Shown: positions 1-9,349 of the stretch, one piece after another
How positions within the stretch are numbered: position 1 is the first letter of the stretch
Layout of the letters: every line of letters begins with the position of its first letter
From: an uncultured Lachnospiraceae bacterium
Lineage (GTDB): Bacteria; Bacillota; Clostridia; Lachnospirales; Lachnospiraceae
NCBI GenBank assembly: GCA_910587715.1
Contig: CAJUMV010000005.1
Coordinates: 1-64,000, forward strand
Reading direction: 5' to 3'
DNA length: 64,000 nucleotides
The notes under the pieces: generated by a model
The model's database searches: none
The model's input: the letters and a program-made list of their open reading frames with translations, nothing else
What the model was told of the DNA's origin: nothing
Position numbers and translations under genes: made by a program

Positions 1-112
1 AATTTAATCTGCGGTAAAGCTGCGGTAGATGGGTACTTTATTTCGCCGCGGTACAAAATATACCGGGAGATATATTGACAAATTTCAAATATTGAGATAG
101 GAGGATAACAAT

Positions 113-1456
113 ATGAAGAAAAGTAAAAAAGTACTGGCGCATATACTCACATCTGCGACTTGCTTGGCGGCGTTGGCAGGATGTGGTAATTCTGCGCCAG
201 TACAAACGAAAAATGACTCTGAAAGTCAGAAAGTAACCAATGCAGCAGAGCAGACAGCATCGGATACGGAAACACCCGCTGCGGATGGAAAAGAAATCAC
301 AATCAATTTCTGGCATCACTACAGCGCGCAATCCGCTGAAAATGATACGCTTGTGAATGTGCTGATTCCCAAATTTGAGGAGGAGAATCCGGGCATTAAA
401 GTAAATGCGGTATCTCACGAATGGGGTGACCTGCACGAAAAAATACTGATCAGCGCACAGTCCGACACGCTTCCCGATGTGGCACGCCTGGACAGCGCAT
501 GGATCCCTGAATTTGAAAAGATGGGTATCCTGACTGCTCTCGACGAGGAAATGCCTGACTATAGCGATGTGGCGGCAAATTTACTTGACAGCGCGATGAG
601 TACCGCCAATGTCGGCGGACACTCCTACGGCCTTGCCCTGAATACAAACTCCAAAATTTTATTCTATAATATACAGGCGTTTGCCGATGCCGGAATTGAT
701 GTTCCCAAAACAATGGATGAATTTGTTGCGGCGGCAAAAACCCTGTCCGGAACAAATGAAAACGGGCAGCAGGTATGGGGCAGCAACGAACCGGCGTTGG
801 CGGGATGGAATCTGTGCCCTTATATCTGGAGCATGGGAGGCACCATCACCAATGAAGAGGAAACGAAAGCATCCGGTTATATCAACAGCCCGGAAACCGT
901 TGAAGCGATTCAAATGCTGGCTGACCTCTATGACGCGGGCGCTATTACCGGGTGGAACAGCGGCGACATTCCGATGACAGACGGCTTCGGTACAGGGCGG
1001 TACATGATGCTTCTGGAAGGCCCTTGGAAAATTGCCGAGATGCAGGGTGCATATCCTGACTTTGCATATGCCACAACCGAAATTCCGGCTGGCAAGGGCG
1101 GATCGGTATCCGTCCTCGGAGGCGAAGATATTTCCATGTTCAATAGTGCAAATAAAGACGCCGCCTGGAAATTCATGAAATTTATGACCGATTCATTCGC
1201 CCAGGAAGAAATGGCGAAATGCGGTCAGATACCGGTAAATAAAGAGTCACTGGCGAGCGATACCGTCAAGGAAGCTGACTTTGCCCCTTTTATTGATGCA
1301 ATTACCACAGCCAAGTCCCGCCCTACCGTTGCGTGCTGGTCTGAGATGGACAGCGAGCTCTCCGTCGCCGTAACCGCAGTCATGAATGGAGAAATGACGG
1401 CACAGGAAGCGATGGATGAACTGGCGGTGACCTTTGATCAAATGTTAGCCAAATAA
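113..1456 (+). CDS. Sugar ABC transporter substrate-binding lipoprotein
   Basis: This 447-residue protein is an extracellular solute-binding protein of family 1, the type that captures oligosaccharides or glycerol-phosphate-like ligands for an ABC importer. The N-terminus has a basic start, a hydrophobic stretch and a lipobox LAGC with the lipidated Cys at residue 24. A low-complexity Ser/Thr/Ala/Glu linker (residues 25-62) follows, then the mature domain beginning ITINFWHHY. The start is set by GGAGG about 8 bases upstream of the ATG. Two permease genes follow on the same strand, so it is the binding component of that importer. The substrate cannot be read from the sequence. Confidence 0.93.
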   Translation: MKKSKKVLAHILTSATCLAALAGCGNSAPVQTKNDSESQKVTNAAEQTASDTETPAADGKEITINFWHHYSAQSAENDTLVNVLIPKFEEENPGIKVNAVSHEWGDLHEKILISAQSDTLPDVARLDSAWIPEFEKMGILTALDEEMPDYSDVAANLLDSAMSTANVGGHSYGLALNTNSKILFYNIQAFADAGIDVPKTMDEFVAAAKTLSGTNENGQQVWGSNEPALAGWNLCPYIWSMGGTITNEEETKASGYINSPETVEAIQMLADLYDAGAITGWNSGDIPMTDGFGTGRYMMLLEGPWKIAEMQGAYPDFAYATTEIPAGKGGSVSVLGGEDISMFNSANKDAAWKFMKFMTDSFAQEEMAKCGQIPVNKESLASDTVKEADFAPFIDAITTAKSRPTVACWSEMDSELSVAVTAVMNGEMTAQEAMDELAVTFDQMLAK

Positions 1457-1496
1457 CATGAAATTATTATATAAGACACCTGTATAAAAGTCAAAT

Positions 1497-1529
1497 GGGG
1501 CTGCGTACATGGCTTTGTGCGGCGGCCCC
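1497..1529 (+). promoter_or_regulatory. Intercistronic hairpin between binding protein and permease genes
   Basis: An 8-bp GC-rich stem (1497-1504 with 1522-1529, one G-U pair) lies between the lipoprotein stop and the permease start. Such hairpins usually stabilise the 3' end of the abundant binding-protein message and lower permease expression. No T-tract follows, so it is not a classical terminator. Confidence 0.5.
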
Positions 1530-1545
1530 TGCGGAAAGGAGATTT

Positions 1546-2424
1546 ATGCAAACCTCTAAAAAAGGAAAATTTCAGATAGGGCTGCTGCTTTTGCCGGGAT
1601 TATTGGTTTTTGGCATTTTTACGGTATATCCCATCGTCAAGCTTTTCTGTATGAGCTTTTTCGCATGGGATTTCGGCAGTATTTCCGGTCAGAATTTCAT
1701 CGGGCTTGACAATTATAGGGAAGTGTTGCGTGACAGTTACTTTCAGGTTGCTTTTGTCAACACGATGGTCTATACGCTGGTAACGGTTCCGGGACAGATG
1801 ATTTTTGGATTCCTGACAGCTTTTTTGATCAATCAGGTTACCCGTTTTCAAGTGGGATATCGGGTCTTATATTATCTTCCCGTGATCACGTCATGGGTAA
1901 TTGCCTCTTTGGTGTTTAAGTATGTTTTCAATACAGAAGGACTGCTCAACTATTTTCTGGTAAATATTGCGCACATTGCCTCACAGAATATCCGATGGCT
2001 GGATACAAGATGGAGCGGTCTCTGGATAGCCATGTTTCTGGGCATCTGGAAAGGAATCGGCTGGAATATGGTCGTGTTTCTGGCAGCGCTGCAAACAGTT
2101 CCCGCGGATTTGTATGAAGCGGCTTCCATCGACGGCGCAGGGGCGATTAAAAAATTATTTCATATCACGCTTCCCTGTATCAGAGGAACCATCCTGTTTG
2201 CACTTGTCATGTTGACGATTGGAGGGTTCAATGTGTTTACTTCGGTGAAAATGATAACCGGCGGCGAACCGGGGCATAAGACGGATGTGGTTCTCACATG
2301 GATGTATCACAAAGCGTTCAGCACAGGGGCCTTCGGCTATTCTGCGGCGCTGTCATTTATCATCACTGTCGTGCTTGCGATTCTGGCGCTTGTTCAGTTC
2401 CGGATGATGCAGCAAAAAACGTAG
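1546..2424 (+). CDS. Sugar ABC transporter permease, MalF/UgpA type
   Basis: This 292-residue inner-membrane permease has about six hydrophobic helices and the cytoplasmic EAA loop (EAASIDGAGAIKKLFHITLP) that docks the ATPase. I chose the ATG at 1546, preceded by GGAAAGGAG, over an in-frame ATG at 1495. The earlier start would overlap the intercistronic hairpin and add a non-membrane segment. It forms the first half of the heterodimeric channel with the next gene. Confidence 0.93.
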   Translation: MQTSKKGKFQIGLLLLPGLLVFGIFTVYPIVKLFCMSFFAWDFGSISGQNFIGLDNYREVLRDSYFQVAFVNTMVYTLVTVPGQMIFGFLTAFLINQVTRFQVGYRVLYYLPVITSWVIASLVFKYVFNTEGLLNYFLVNIAHIASQNIRWLDTRWSGLWIAMFLGIWKGIGWNMVVFLAALQTVPADLYEAASIDGAGAIKKLFHITLPCIRGTILFALVMLTIGGFNVFTSVKMITGGEPGHKTDVVLTWMYHKAFSTGAFGYSAALSFIITVVLAILALVQFRMMQQKT

Positions 2425-2436
2425 AGAGGAGCAGGG

Positions 2437-3282
2437 ATGCATATGAAAGAGAAAAAACTGATTCAACTTATTCTTCATCTGTTTCTGATCGGTGCGCTGG
2501 TTATCGTGGCGCTGCCCATGGTTTATATGGTGAGCACATCCCTGAAACCGAACGGCGCGCTGTATGAATACCCGCCCAGATTCCTTCCCGACCTGAATGA
2601 AATCACGATAGAGAACTATCGCTACGTGCTTGGACAGGGGAAGTTTTATATCAACTTTTTTAACAGTATTTTCGTGGCGGTCTGCGCTGTTCTGCTTGCC
2701 GCGTTGATTGCGTCGGCGCTTGGCTATGTGATTGCACGCTTTCAGTTTCCGGGGAAAAACATTCTGTTCTCCTTTATCGTTTTGACAATGATTATTCCCG
2801 GGCTTACGCTGATCATTCCCCAATATCAGTTAGCGGTAAAGCTAAAAGCCATTAACTCGCTGGTTGGACTGATTCCTTTTTACACGGCATGGACGGTTCC
2901 CTACTCCACTTTTATGATTAAAGGATTTGTGGATAATATTCCGCGGGAACTGGATGAGGCGACCTACATGGATGGCGGAAGTATTTTCACCGTATTTGTA
3001 AAAATTATTATTCCGCTGGCGAAGCCGGGAATTGCCTCCGTATCCATTTTCAATTTCCTGACGGCGTGGGAGGAGTTCCCGTGGGCAAATACCGTGATTA
3101 ACGACAACCTCAAACGAACCATACCCATCGCGATATCCGGTTTTTTCGGACAACATCAGTTTACACAGTGGGGATATGTGTTTGCCCTGTCAGTACTCAG
3201 CCTGCTGCCGATTCTGCTCGTCTTTATTTTTTGCCAGAAGTTTTTTGTGGCGGGGCTGGTGAGCGGAGGCGTAAAAGGATAA
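2437..3282 (+). CDS. Sugar ABC transporter permease, MalG/UgpE type
   Basis: This 281-residue permease starts 12 bases after its partner's stop with GAGGAG upstream. It has about six membrane helices and an EAA loop (ELDEATYMDGGSIFTVFVKI). With the preceding two genes it forms a CUT1-type carbohydrate importer. No ATP-binding subunit gene follows. In Firmicutes such systems commonly share one MsmK/MsiK-type ATPase encoded elsewhere, which is the likely case here. Confidence 0.93.
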   Translation: MHMKEKKLIQLILHLFLIGALVIVALPMVYMVSTSLKPNGALYEYPPRFLPDLNEITIENYRYVLGQGKFYINFFNSIFVAVCAVLLAALIASALGYVIARFQFPGKNILFSFIVLTMIIPGLTLIIPQYQLAVKLKAINSLVGLIPFYTAWTVPYSTFMIKGFVDNIPRELDEATYMDGGSIFTVFVKIIIPLAKPGIASVSIFNFLTAWEEFPWANTVINDNLKRTIPIAISGFFGQHQFTQWGYVFALSVLSLLPILLVFIFCQKFFVAGLVSGGVKG

Positions 3283-3360
3283 AATAGGAGATGCAGGTTG
3301 CTTTTCCTTCACGAATCATGTAAAATTTTCATGAGAAATAGTGTTGTAAGGATTTAGAAG

Positions 3361-3385
3361 TGGAGCCGCAGGGCTCCATTTTGAT
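3361..3385 (+). terminator. Possible weak terminator after the ABC importer
   Basis: A short hairpin with GGAGCC and GGCTCC arms around a 4-base loop is followed by only a short T-containing stretch. It lies between the ABC importer genes and the MATE gene. The stem is short, so this is tentative. Confidence 0.35.
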
Positions 3386-3393
3386 ACTGGGAA

Positions 3394-4737
3394 ATGGACA
3401 TGAAGAACCATGATTTGACAAAAGGCAATGTAACAAAATCGCTGCTTGTGTTCGCGGCGCCAATGATTTTAGGAAATCTGCTGCAGCAGTGCTACAACAT
3501 TGCTGACACATGGGTGGTGGGAAAATTTGTGGGAGCGGACGCGCTGGCGGCGGTCGGCTCCTCCTACGCGCTGATGACGTTTTTAAACTCTCTGCTGATC
3601 GGTCTGTGCATGGGTGGCGGCGCTGTCTTTTCCTATTATATAGGGAAGGGAGACAGAGAGAGGGTGCGCATCTGCGCGCAGACGGCTTTTGTGCTGATTG
3701 GTGTGCTGGCGGTGGCGCTCACCCTGGCTTCGCAGGTGCTGATGCATCCGATTCTTACGCTGCTTCGCACGCCCGCGGAACTTTATGAAATGACGAGGGA
3801 ATATCTGGCGGTTGTCTTTTGGGGGATTTTCTGTATCTTCCTATATAATTATTTTGCGTTCCTGCTGCGTGCGCTCGGAAATTCCGTCGCGCCTCTGTAT
3901 TTTCTGGGAGCGGCTTCGGTACTGAATATTGTATTGGACTTATTTTTTGTGTGCAGTTTGAAACGGGGACTTTCCGGGGCAGCGGAGGCGACGGTGATCG
4001 CGCAGGCGGTTTCCGGGCTGGGACTCGGTGTTTATCTGTGGAAGAAGGAGCCGTATTATCGGTTTTCTTTGAAACGCTTCCTGCGGGAGGAGAAGCCGGT
4101 TGGGGAAATCTGCGGCTATTCTCTGATGACAGGGGTGCAGCAGTCGGTGATGAATTTCGGGATTCTGATGGTGCAGAGCCTTGTCAACAGCTTCGGACCC
4201 GCGGTGATGGCGGCTTTTGCGGCTACGGTAAAGATTGACACGTTCGCTTACATGCCGGCGCAGGAGTTCGGCAATGCCTACTCCATTTTCATTTCGCAGA
4301 ATTTCGGCGCGGGACAACGGGAGCGGGTAAAGCAGGGGACGAGGAAGGCGATGACGGTTTCCGCCGTTTTCTGCGGGGTGATTTCGGTTCTGGTATTTGC
4401 GTTTGCAAGATTTTTGATGTTAATTTTTGTGGATGAGGGGGAGACTGAAATTATCAGAATTGGTATGCAGTATCTGCGGATTGAGGGCGCGTTCTATATC
4501 GGCATCGGCATTTTGTTCCTGCTGTACGGGTATTTCCGGGGTGTCAACAGACCGGGCGTGTCCCTTGTGCTGACAGTGATTTCCCTTGGAACGCGGGTTG
4601 TGCTGGCATATGTGCTGGCGGCGGTTCCGGCGATTGGCGTACTCGGTATCTGGTGGGCGATTCCCATCGGCTGGGCGCTTGCAGATGTGACGGGAATTGT
4701 GCTAATGCGGCGGGGCGGTACATACGGTGAAACATAA
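3394..4737 (+). CDS. MATE family multidrug/cation antiporter
   Basis: This 447-residue polytopic membrane protein matches the MATE family (NorM/DinF-like), which exports cationic drugs or metabolites using Na+ or H+ gradients. The N-terminus NHDLTKGNVTKSLLVFAAPM and the repeat LQQCYNIADTWVVGKFVG are typical. About 12 helices in two homologous halves are visible and the length is normal. The ribosome binding site is weak, and an in-frame ATG at 3400 is an alternative start. A second, divergent MATE protein lies at 23516-24847. Confidence 0.92.
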   Translation: MDMKNHDLTKGNVTKSLLVFAAPMILGNLLQQCYNIADTWVVGKFVGADALAAVGSSYALMTFLNSLLIGLCMGGGAVFSYYIGKGDRERVRICAQTAFVLIGVLAVALTLASQVLMHPILTLLRTPAELYEMTREYLAVVFWGIFCIFLYNYFAFLLRALGNSVAPLYFLGAASVLNIVLDLFFVCSLKRGLSGAAEATVIAQAVSGLGLGVYLWKKEPYYRFSLKRFLREEKPVGEICGYSLMTGVQQSVMNFGILMVQSLVNSFGPAVMAAFAATVKIDTFAYMPAQEFGNAYSIFISQNFGAGQRERVKQGTRKAMTVSAVFCGVISVLVFAFARFLMLIFVDEGETEIIRIGMQYLRIEGAFYIGIGILFLLYGYFRGVNRPGVSLVLTVISLGTRVVLAYVLAAVPAIGVLGIWWAIPIGWALADVTGIVLMRRGGTYGET

Positions 4738-4908
4738 AAATTCTGTTATGCCGTAGAAAATGATGTGGTAAGAGTTTTTGACAGTGTGCATACCTTTGAA
4801 AATGATACGGATGAAATAACGGAATTTGTAGTATTTAGGTATGTGCCGGATGGAACGGATAAAAGGGAACTAATAAAAGGGGACAAAAACCCCGGAACGG
4901 AGGAAAGC

Positions 4909-5505
4909 ATGAGCAAAACAGCAATTTTTTTCGCAACAGGTTATGAGGAGATCGAGGCGCTGACGGTGGTGGACATCCTGCGGCGCGCGGGCGAGGAGAT
5001 TACGATGGTGTCCATCACGGACGAGCGGCGTGTCTCAAGCTCCCACGGTGTGGAGGTGACGATGGACAAGGTTTTCTCAGAAGTCAATTTTGACGAGACG
5101 GATGTGATCGTCCTGCCGGGCGGGATGCCAGGCACGAAGAATCTGGAGGCATGCGGGGCGTTGATGGAGCAGGTGGACGCTTTTGTGAAGGCGGGAAAGA
5201 CCGTGGCGGCTGTCTGCGCGGCGCCTTCGATTCTGGGACACCGCGGACATTTAAAAGGAAAGAAGGCGTGCTCTTTCCCAGACAGGGAAAGCGAGCTGGA
5301 GGGCGCGGACGTGAAGCAGGAGCCCGCTGTGACTGACGGCAATATCATCACGGGGCGCGGCATGGGCGCGGCGATTCCCTTTGGGTTGGCAATACTGGAA
5401 AAGCTGCAGGGGAAAGAGGCGGCGGACGCGATGGCGGCGAAGATTGTGTATAAACAAAACAATTGTTCAGCACGCGCCATTCACAAAAGCGATATTTACT
5501 TGTAA
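4909..5505 (+). CDS. DJ-1/PfpI family protein
   Basis: This 198-residue protein belongs to the DJ-1/ThiJ/PfpI superfamily (glyoxalase III, deglycase or chaperone-like members). It has the family N-terminus AIFFATGYEEIEALT, VLPGGMPG, and the nucleophile elbow AAVCAAP with the reactive Cys. The ATG at 4909 with GGAGG upstream is preferred over an in-frame GTG at 4765, which would add 48 residues that match nothing in the family. The final ~15 residues are an atypical polar tail. Confidence 0.9.
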   Translation: MSKTAIFFATGYEEIEALTVVDILRRAGEEITMVSITDERRVSSSHGVEVTMDKVFSEVNFDETDVIVLPGGMPGTKNLEACGALMEQVDAFVKAGKTVAAVCAAPSILGHRGHLKGKKACSFPDRESELEGADVKQEPAVTDGNIITGRGMGAAIPFGLAILEKLQGKEAADAMAAKIVYKQNNCSARAIHKSDIYL

Positions 5506-5675
5506 AAAGTTTCCATTATAATTTCATTTCATCCGAACATACTAACATCAAGATAAGCGGCAAACAAAGTGTGCTTTAAGCGGACAAAACCGACGGACAG
5601 GCGCACGGAGAATGCGCTTGTCTCAAATATAGATAAAGAATCAAAAGATGTAAAGTATTTCGGAGGTGAAAAGAA

Positions 5676-5876
5676 ATGGCAAGCAACAAGACCAATAGAG
5701 TAGAAGTTCCTGAGGCTAAGGCAGCTATGGATCGTTTCAAAACTGAGGTTGCGTCTGAGCTCGGTGTAAACCTGAAAGAGGGTTACAACGGCGACCTGAC
5801 TTCCAAGGAGGCTGGTTCTATCGGCGGTGAGATGGTTCGTAGAATGATCAAGAAGCAGGAAGAGCAGATGAAGTAA
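5676..5876 (+). CDS. Alpha/beta-type small acid-soluble spore protein
   Basis: This 66-residue protein is an alpha/beta-type SASP, which coats and protects DNA in dormant spores. The family signatures are clear: a germination-protease-like site with acidic context (VASELGV) and the segment GYNGDLTSKEAGSIGGEMVRRM. A strong GGAGGTG sits at the right spacing, and a strong terminator follows. It shows the organism forms endospores. It should be transcribed by a forespore sigma factor, but I could not identify a convincing promoter. Confidence 0.95.
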   Translation: MASNKTNRVEVPEAKAAMDRFKTEVASELGVNLKEGYNGDLTSKEAGSIGGEMVRRMIKKQEEQMK

Positions 5877-5895
5877 CAAAAAACAAAAGCGAAGG

Positions 5896-5929
5896 CGCCC
5901 CGTCTGTGGAGACACAGGCGGGGCGTTTT
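5896..5929 (+). terminator. Rho-independent terminator of the SASP gene
   Basis: A 13-bp stem (5896-5908 with 5913-5925, one G-U pair) closes a GAGA tetraloop and runs into a T-tract. It separates the spore gene from the trigger factor operon. Confidence 0.93.
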
Positions 5930-5989
5930 CACGTTGTGGGGCAGACTCTGCTTATTCGCGAAAAATCTCTGGTATTTTCAAAAGCCCTG

Positions 5990-5998
5990 TGCTATAAT
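5990..5998 (+). promoter_or_regulatory. Extended -10 promoter of tig
   Basis: TG-C-TATAAT is an extended -10 element with perfect -10 hexamer about 90 bases upstream of the trigger factor start. No good -35 hexamer is present, which is common for extended -10 promoters. Confidence 0.6.
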
Positions 5999-6087
5999 GT
6001 TTGGGTGACTGTAGCTGAAAGCCCGCAGAGGCATTATGTATAGATAGAAAGATAGCTGACAGAGGAATTGAAGGAGGAACCCATAAC

Positions 6088-7383
6088 ATGAGTTTACAGG
6101 TGGAAAAATTAGAGAAGAACATGGCGAAGCTGACGATTGAGACAGACGTAGAGGAGTTTGAGAAGGCAATCGAGAAGGCTTATCAGAAGCAGAAGAGCAG
6201 AATCAGCATACCCGGCTTTCGTAAGGGCAAGGTGCCCCGCCAGATGGTTGAGCGGATGTACGGCAAGGAAGTCTTTTTCGAGGACGCGGCGAATATCCTG
6301 ATTCCTGACGCGTATGATAAGGCGCTTGACGAGTGCGAGGAGGATATCGTTTCCTCTCCCCAGATTGAGGTGACTCAGATTGAGGCGGGCAAGCCTTTTG
6401 TGTTCACTGCTACGGTTGCGCTCAAGCCGGAGGTAAAACTCGGCAAATACAAGGGCGTAAAAGTGGATAAAATAGATACGGCGGTGACTGACGAAGAGGT
6501 TGATGCGGCGATTGAAAGAGAGCGCGAGAACAACGCCAGAAATATTACGGTGGACGACCGTCCCGTGAAGGACGGCGATATGACTACGCTGGATTTCGAG
6601 GGCTTTGTGGACGGTGAGGCGTTTGAGGGCGGCAAGGGAGAAAACTATCCTTTGACCATCGGCTCCGGCGCTTTCATTCCGGGCTTTGAGGAGCAGCTTG
6701 TGGGTGCGAAGATTGGCGAGGAGACCGAGGTGAAGGTGACCTTCCCCGAGGATTATCAGGCGGAGCATCTGCAGGGCAAAGAAGCTGTCTTTAAGTGTAC
6801 GGTGAAAGAAATCAGAGAGAGAGAGCTTCCCGAATTGAACGATGAGTTCGCGAGCGATGTTTCCGAGTTCGAGACGCTTTCCGAGTACCGCGAGGATGTG
6901 AAGAAGAATCTGGAAGAGCAGAAGATAAAGGAAGCAAAGGAAGCGAAGCAGGAAGCGGCTGTGAAGGCTGTGGTGGAGGCTTCCGAGATGGAGATTCCCG
7001 AGGCGATGATAGAGACCCAGCAGAGACAGATGGTGGATGAGTTCGCGCAGCGCATCACCATGCAGGGCATTTCCATGGAGCAGTATTTACAGATGACCAA
7101 TACAAACTACCAGCAGATGGTGGACCGCGTGAAGCCGCAGGCGGAGGAGAGGATTCGCTCCCGGCTTGTGCTTGAGGCGGTGGCGAAGGCGGAGAAGCTG
7201 GATGCGACAGACGAGGAGTACGAAGAGGAATTAAAGGTCATGGCTGACGTTTACCAGATGGAGACGGATAAGGTCAGGGATCTTATGGGTGAGCGCGAGA
7301 AGAAAGGCATTTTACAGGATTTGGCGGTCAGAAAGGCGGCTGAATTTATCACGGAGAATGCCAAGGAGAGTAAGGCAAAATAA
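6088..7383 (+). CDS. tig: Trigger factor (ribosome-associated chaperone/prolyl isomerase)
   Basis: This 431-residue protein binds the ribosome exit tunnel and assists folding of nascent chains. It shows the N-terminal ribosome-binding domain with the signature GFRKGKVPR (about residues 44-52), a central FKBP-type PPIase domain (about 150-245) and an acidic helical C-terminal chaperone domain. Its length is normal. The start has GGAGGAAC upstream. It heads the conserved block tig-clpP-clpX-lon. Confidence 0.97.
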   Translation: MSLQVEKLEKNMAKLTIETDVEEFEKAIEKAYQKQKSRISIPGFRKGKVPRQMVERMYGKEVFFEDAANILIPDAYDKALDECEEDIVSSPQIEVTQIEAGKPFVFTATVALKPEVKLGKYKGVKVDKIDTAVTDEEVDAAIERERENNARNITVDDRPVKDGDMTTLDFEGFVDGEAFEGGKGENYPLTIGSGAFIPGFEEQLVGAKIGEETEVKVTFPEDYQAEHLQGKEAVFKCTVKEIRERELPELNDEFASDVSEFETLSEYREDVKKNLEEQKIKEAKEAKQEAAVKAVVEASEMEIPEAMIETQQRQMVDEFAQRITMQGISMEQYLQMTNTNYQQMVDRVKPQAEERIRSRLVLEAVAKAEKLDATDEEYEEELKVMADVYQMETDKVRDLMGEREKKGILQDLAVRKAAEFITENAKESKAK

Positions 7384-7411
7384 ACGGATTGTTGTAATGG
7401 AGGTGTAATTC

Positions 7412-8008
7412 ATGGCTTTGATACCTTATGTCATCGAGCAGACGTCTAAGGGAGAACGTTCCTACGATATTTATTCCAGGCTGTTGAAGGAGAGAATTAT
7501 CTTTCTGGGTGAGGAAGTAAACGACGCGAGCGCCAGCGTAATCGTGGCGCAGCTCCTTTTTCTGGAATCTGAGGCTCCGGAGAAGGACATTAACCTTTAC
7601 ATTAACAGCCCCGGCGGTGTGATTACCGCGGGTATGGCGATTTATGATACGATGCAGTTTATCAAATGCGATGTGTCCACCGTCTGCATCGGTATGGCGG
7701 CAAGCATGGGTGCGTTTCTCTTGGCAGGCGGCACGAAGGGCAAGAGAATGGCGCTTCCGAACGCGGAAATCATGATTCATCAGCCGGCGGGCGGCGCGCA
7801 GGGACAGGCTACCGAGATTGAGATTACGGCGAAGCATATTCTTGCTACCAAGGAAAAAATGGCAAGAATCATGGCGCAGAATACGGGGCAGGATTTTGAA
7901 GTAATCATGGCGGACACGGAGAGAGATAACTGGAAGAGCGCGGAGGAAGCGCTTGCCTATGGATTGATTGATCGTATTATCACCAGTCATGCCAGCACCG
8001 AAGCCTAA
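7412..8008 (+). CDS. clpP: ATP-dependent Clp protease proteolytic subunit
   Basis: This 198-residue serine protease forms the two-ring ClpP chamber fed by ClpX. The catalytic triad is visible as Ser98 in GMAASMG, His123 in MIHQPAGG and Asp172 in TERDNW. It begins 28 bases after tig with GGAGG and is followed at once by clpX, as in most Firmicutes. Confidence 0.97.
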   Translation: MALIPYVIEQTSKGERSYDIYSRLLKERIIFLGEEVNDASASVIVAQLLFLESEAPEKDINLYINSPGGVITAGMAIYDTMQFIKCDVSTVCIGMAASMGAFLLAGGTKGKRMALPNAEIMIHQPAGGAQGQATEIEITAKHILATKEKMARIMAQNTGQDFEVIMADTERDNWKSAEEALAYGLIDRIITSHASTEA

Positions 8009-8040
8009 CGCGATGTTATGATTTGGAAATGAGGATGAAA

Positions 8041-9300
8041 ATGGCAGGGAAGATTTCTGAGGAAAAAGTAAGGTGTTCGTTTTGTAATAAGACGCAGGAT
8101 CAGGTCAAGAAGATGATTGCCGGTCCGGGTGGCGTCTATATCTGTGATGAGTGCGTGGATATCTGCGCGGACATTATAGAGGAAGAATACGAGGAGGAGC
8201 CGGAAGCGGAGGAGATGGAAATCAATCTCTTAAAGCCGGTGGAAATCAAAAACTTTCTTGACGAGTATGTGATTGGTCAGGAAGAAGCCAAAAAGGTGAT
8301 GGCGGTTTCCGTCTACAATCACTATAAAAGGGTGATGGCGCCGAAGGACGACGATGATGAGGTAGAGCTGCAGAAGAGCAATATTATTATGGTCGGTCCC
8401 ACGGGTTCCGGAAAGACATATCTGGCGCAGACGCTGGCGAAAATCATCAACGTGCCCTTTGCGATTGCGGACGCTACGACCTTGACGGAAGCGGGTTATG
8501 TGGGCGAGGATGTGGAGAACATCCTGCTCAAGCTGATACAGGCGGCGGATTACGATATCGACCGGGCACAGTACGGCATCATCTATATCGACGAGATTGA
8601 CAAAATAACGAAAAAGGGAGAAAACGTCTCCATTACCAGAGATGTATCGGGTGAGGGCGTGCAGCAGGCGCTCCTTAAGATTATTGAAGGTACGGTAGCG
8701 AGTGTGCCGCCGCAGGGAGGCAGAAAACACCCGCATCAGGAGCTTTTGCAGATTGATACGACCAATATTCTCTTTATCTGCGGAGGCGCTTTCGACGGAC
8801 TGGAAAAGATTGTCGAGGAGCGTCTGGATCGTCACTCCATCGGCTTTAACGCGCAGGTGGCGGAGAAGAGCGGCAAGGAGATTGGCGCGATTTTGAAGGA
8901 AGTAACGCCGCAGGATTTGATGAAGTTCGGTCTGATTCCGGAGTTTATCGGTCGTGTGCCGGTAACGGTAGCGCTGGACGGATTGGATCAGGAAGCGTTG
9001 ATTCGTATTTTAAAAGAGCCGAAGAATGCGCTGATCAAGCAGTATAAGAAGCTCTTTGCTTTTGACGAGGTGAAGCTCTCCGTGGAGGATGACGCGGTGG
9101 TGGAAATCGCGAAGCTCGCCCATGACAGAAAGACGGGCGCGAGAGGATTGCGCTCCATCGTGGAGAAGGTGATGATGGATGTGATGTATGAGATTCCATC
9201 AGATGACAGCATTGCGGAGTGCATCCTGACGAAAAAGTCAGTGGACGGCGAGGAAAAACCGCTTGTCAGATACCGCGACAGATTATTGCAGGCTAAATAA
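8041..9300 (+). CDS. clpX: ClpX unfoldase ATPase
   Basis: This 419-residue AAA+ protein unfolds substrates for ClpP. The N-terminal zinc-binding domain has CSFC and CDEC pairs. The Walker A is GPTGSGKT and the Walker B is IIYIDEIDKI, followed by sensor and C-terminal small domains. Several in-frame starts cluster here (TTG 8023, ATG 8029, 8035, 8041). GAGG at 8031-8034 best serves the ATG at 8041. Confidence 0.96.
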   Translation: MAGKISEEKVRCSFCNKTQDQVKKMIAGPGGVYICDECVDICADIIEEEYEEEPEAEEMEINLLKPVEIKNFLDEYVIGQEEAKKVMAVSVYNHYKRVMAPKDDDDEVELQKSNIIMVGPTGSGKTYLAQTLAKIINVPFAIADATTLTEAGYVGEDVENILLKLIQAADYDIDRAQYGIIYIDEIDKITKKGENVSITRDVSGEGVQQALLKIIEGTVASVPPQGGRKHPHQELLQIDTTNILFICGGAFDGLEKIVEERLDRHSIGFNAQVAEKSGKEIGAILKEVTPQDLMKFGLIPEFIGRVPVTVALDGLDQEALIRILKEPKNALIKQYKKLFAFDEVKLSVEDDAVVEIAKLAHDRKTGARGLRSIVEKVMMDVMYEIPSDDSIAECILTKKSVDGEEKPLVRYRDRLLQAK

Positions 9301-9301
9301 C

Positions 9302-9329
9302 AAATCGAGCGCGTTGGCGCTCGATTTTT
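9302..9329 (+). terminator. Rho-independent terminator between clpX and lon
   Basis: An 11-bp stem (9302-9312 with 9317-9327) closes a GTTG loop and ends in a T-run. It implies that lon can be transcribed separately or by readthrough. Confidence 0.85.
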
Positions 9330-9349
9330 AACAATCAGAGGGTGATTTT

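Noticed and set aside
1..112. Promoter from TTGACA at about 75-80 for the ABC importer
   Set aside because: A -10 box 17 bases downstream would overlap the ribosome binding site; the real promoter is probably left of the window.
4765..4908. In-frame N-terminal extension of the DJ-1/PfpI gene from a GTG
   Set aside because: It lacks a ribosome binding site, matches nothing in the family, and a good site precedes ATG 4909.
5538..5545. CATACTAA resembling a forespore sigma-G -10 element upstream of the SASP gene
   Set aside because: No matching -35 element at the required spacing, and it lies about 130 bases from the start codon.
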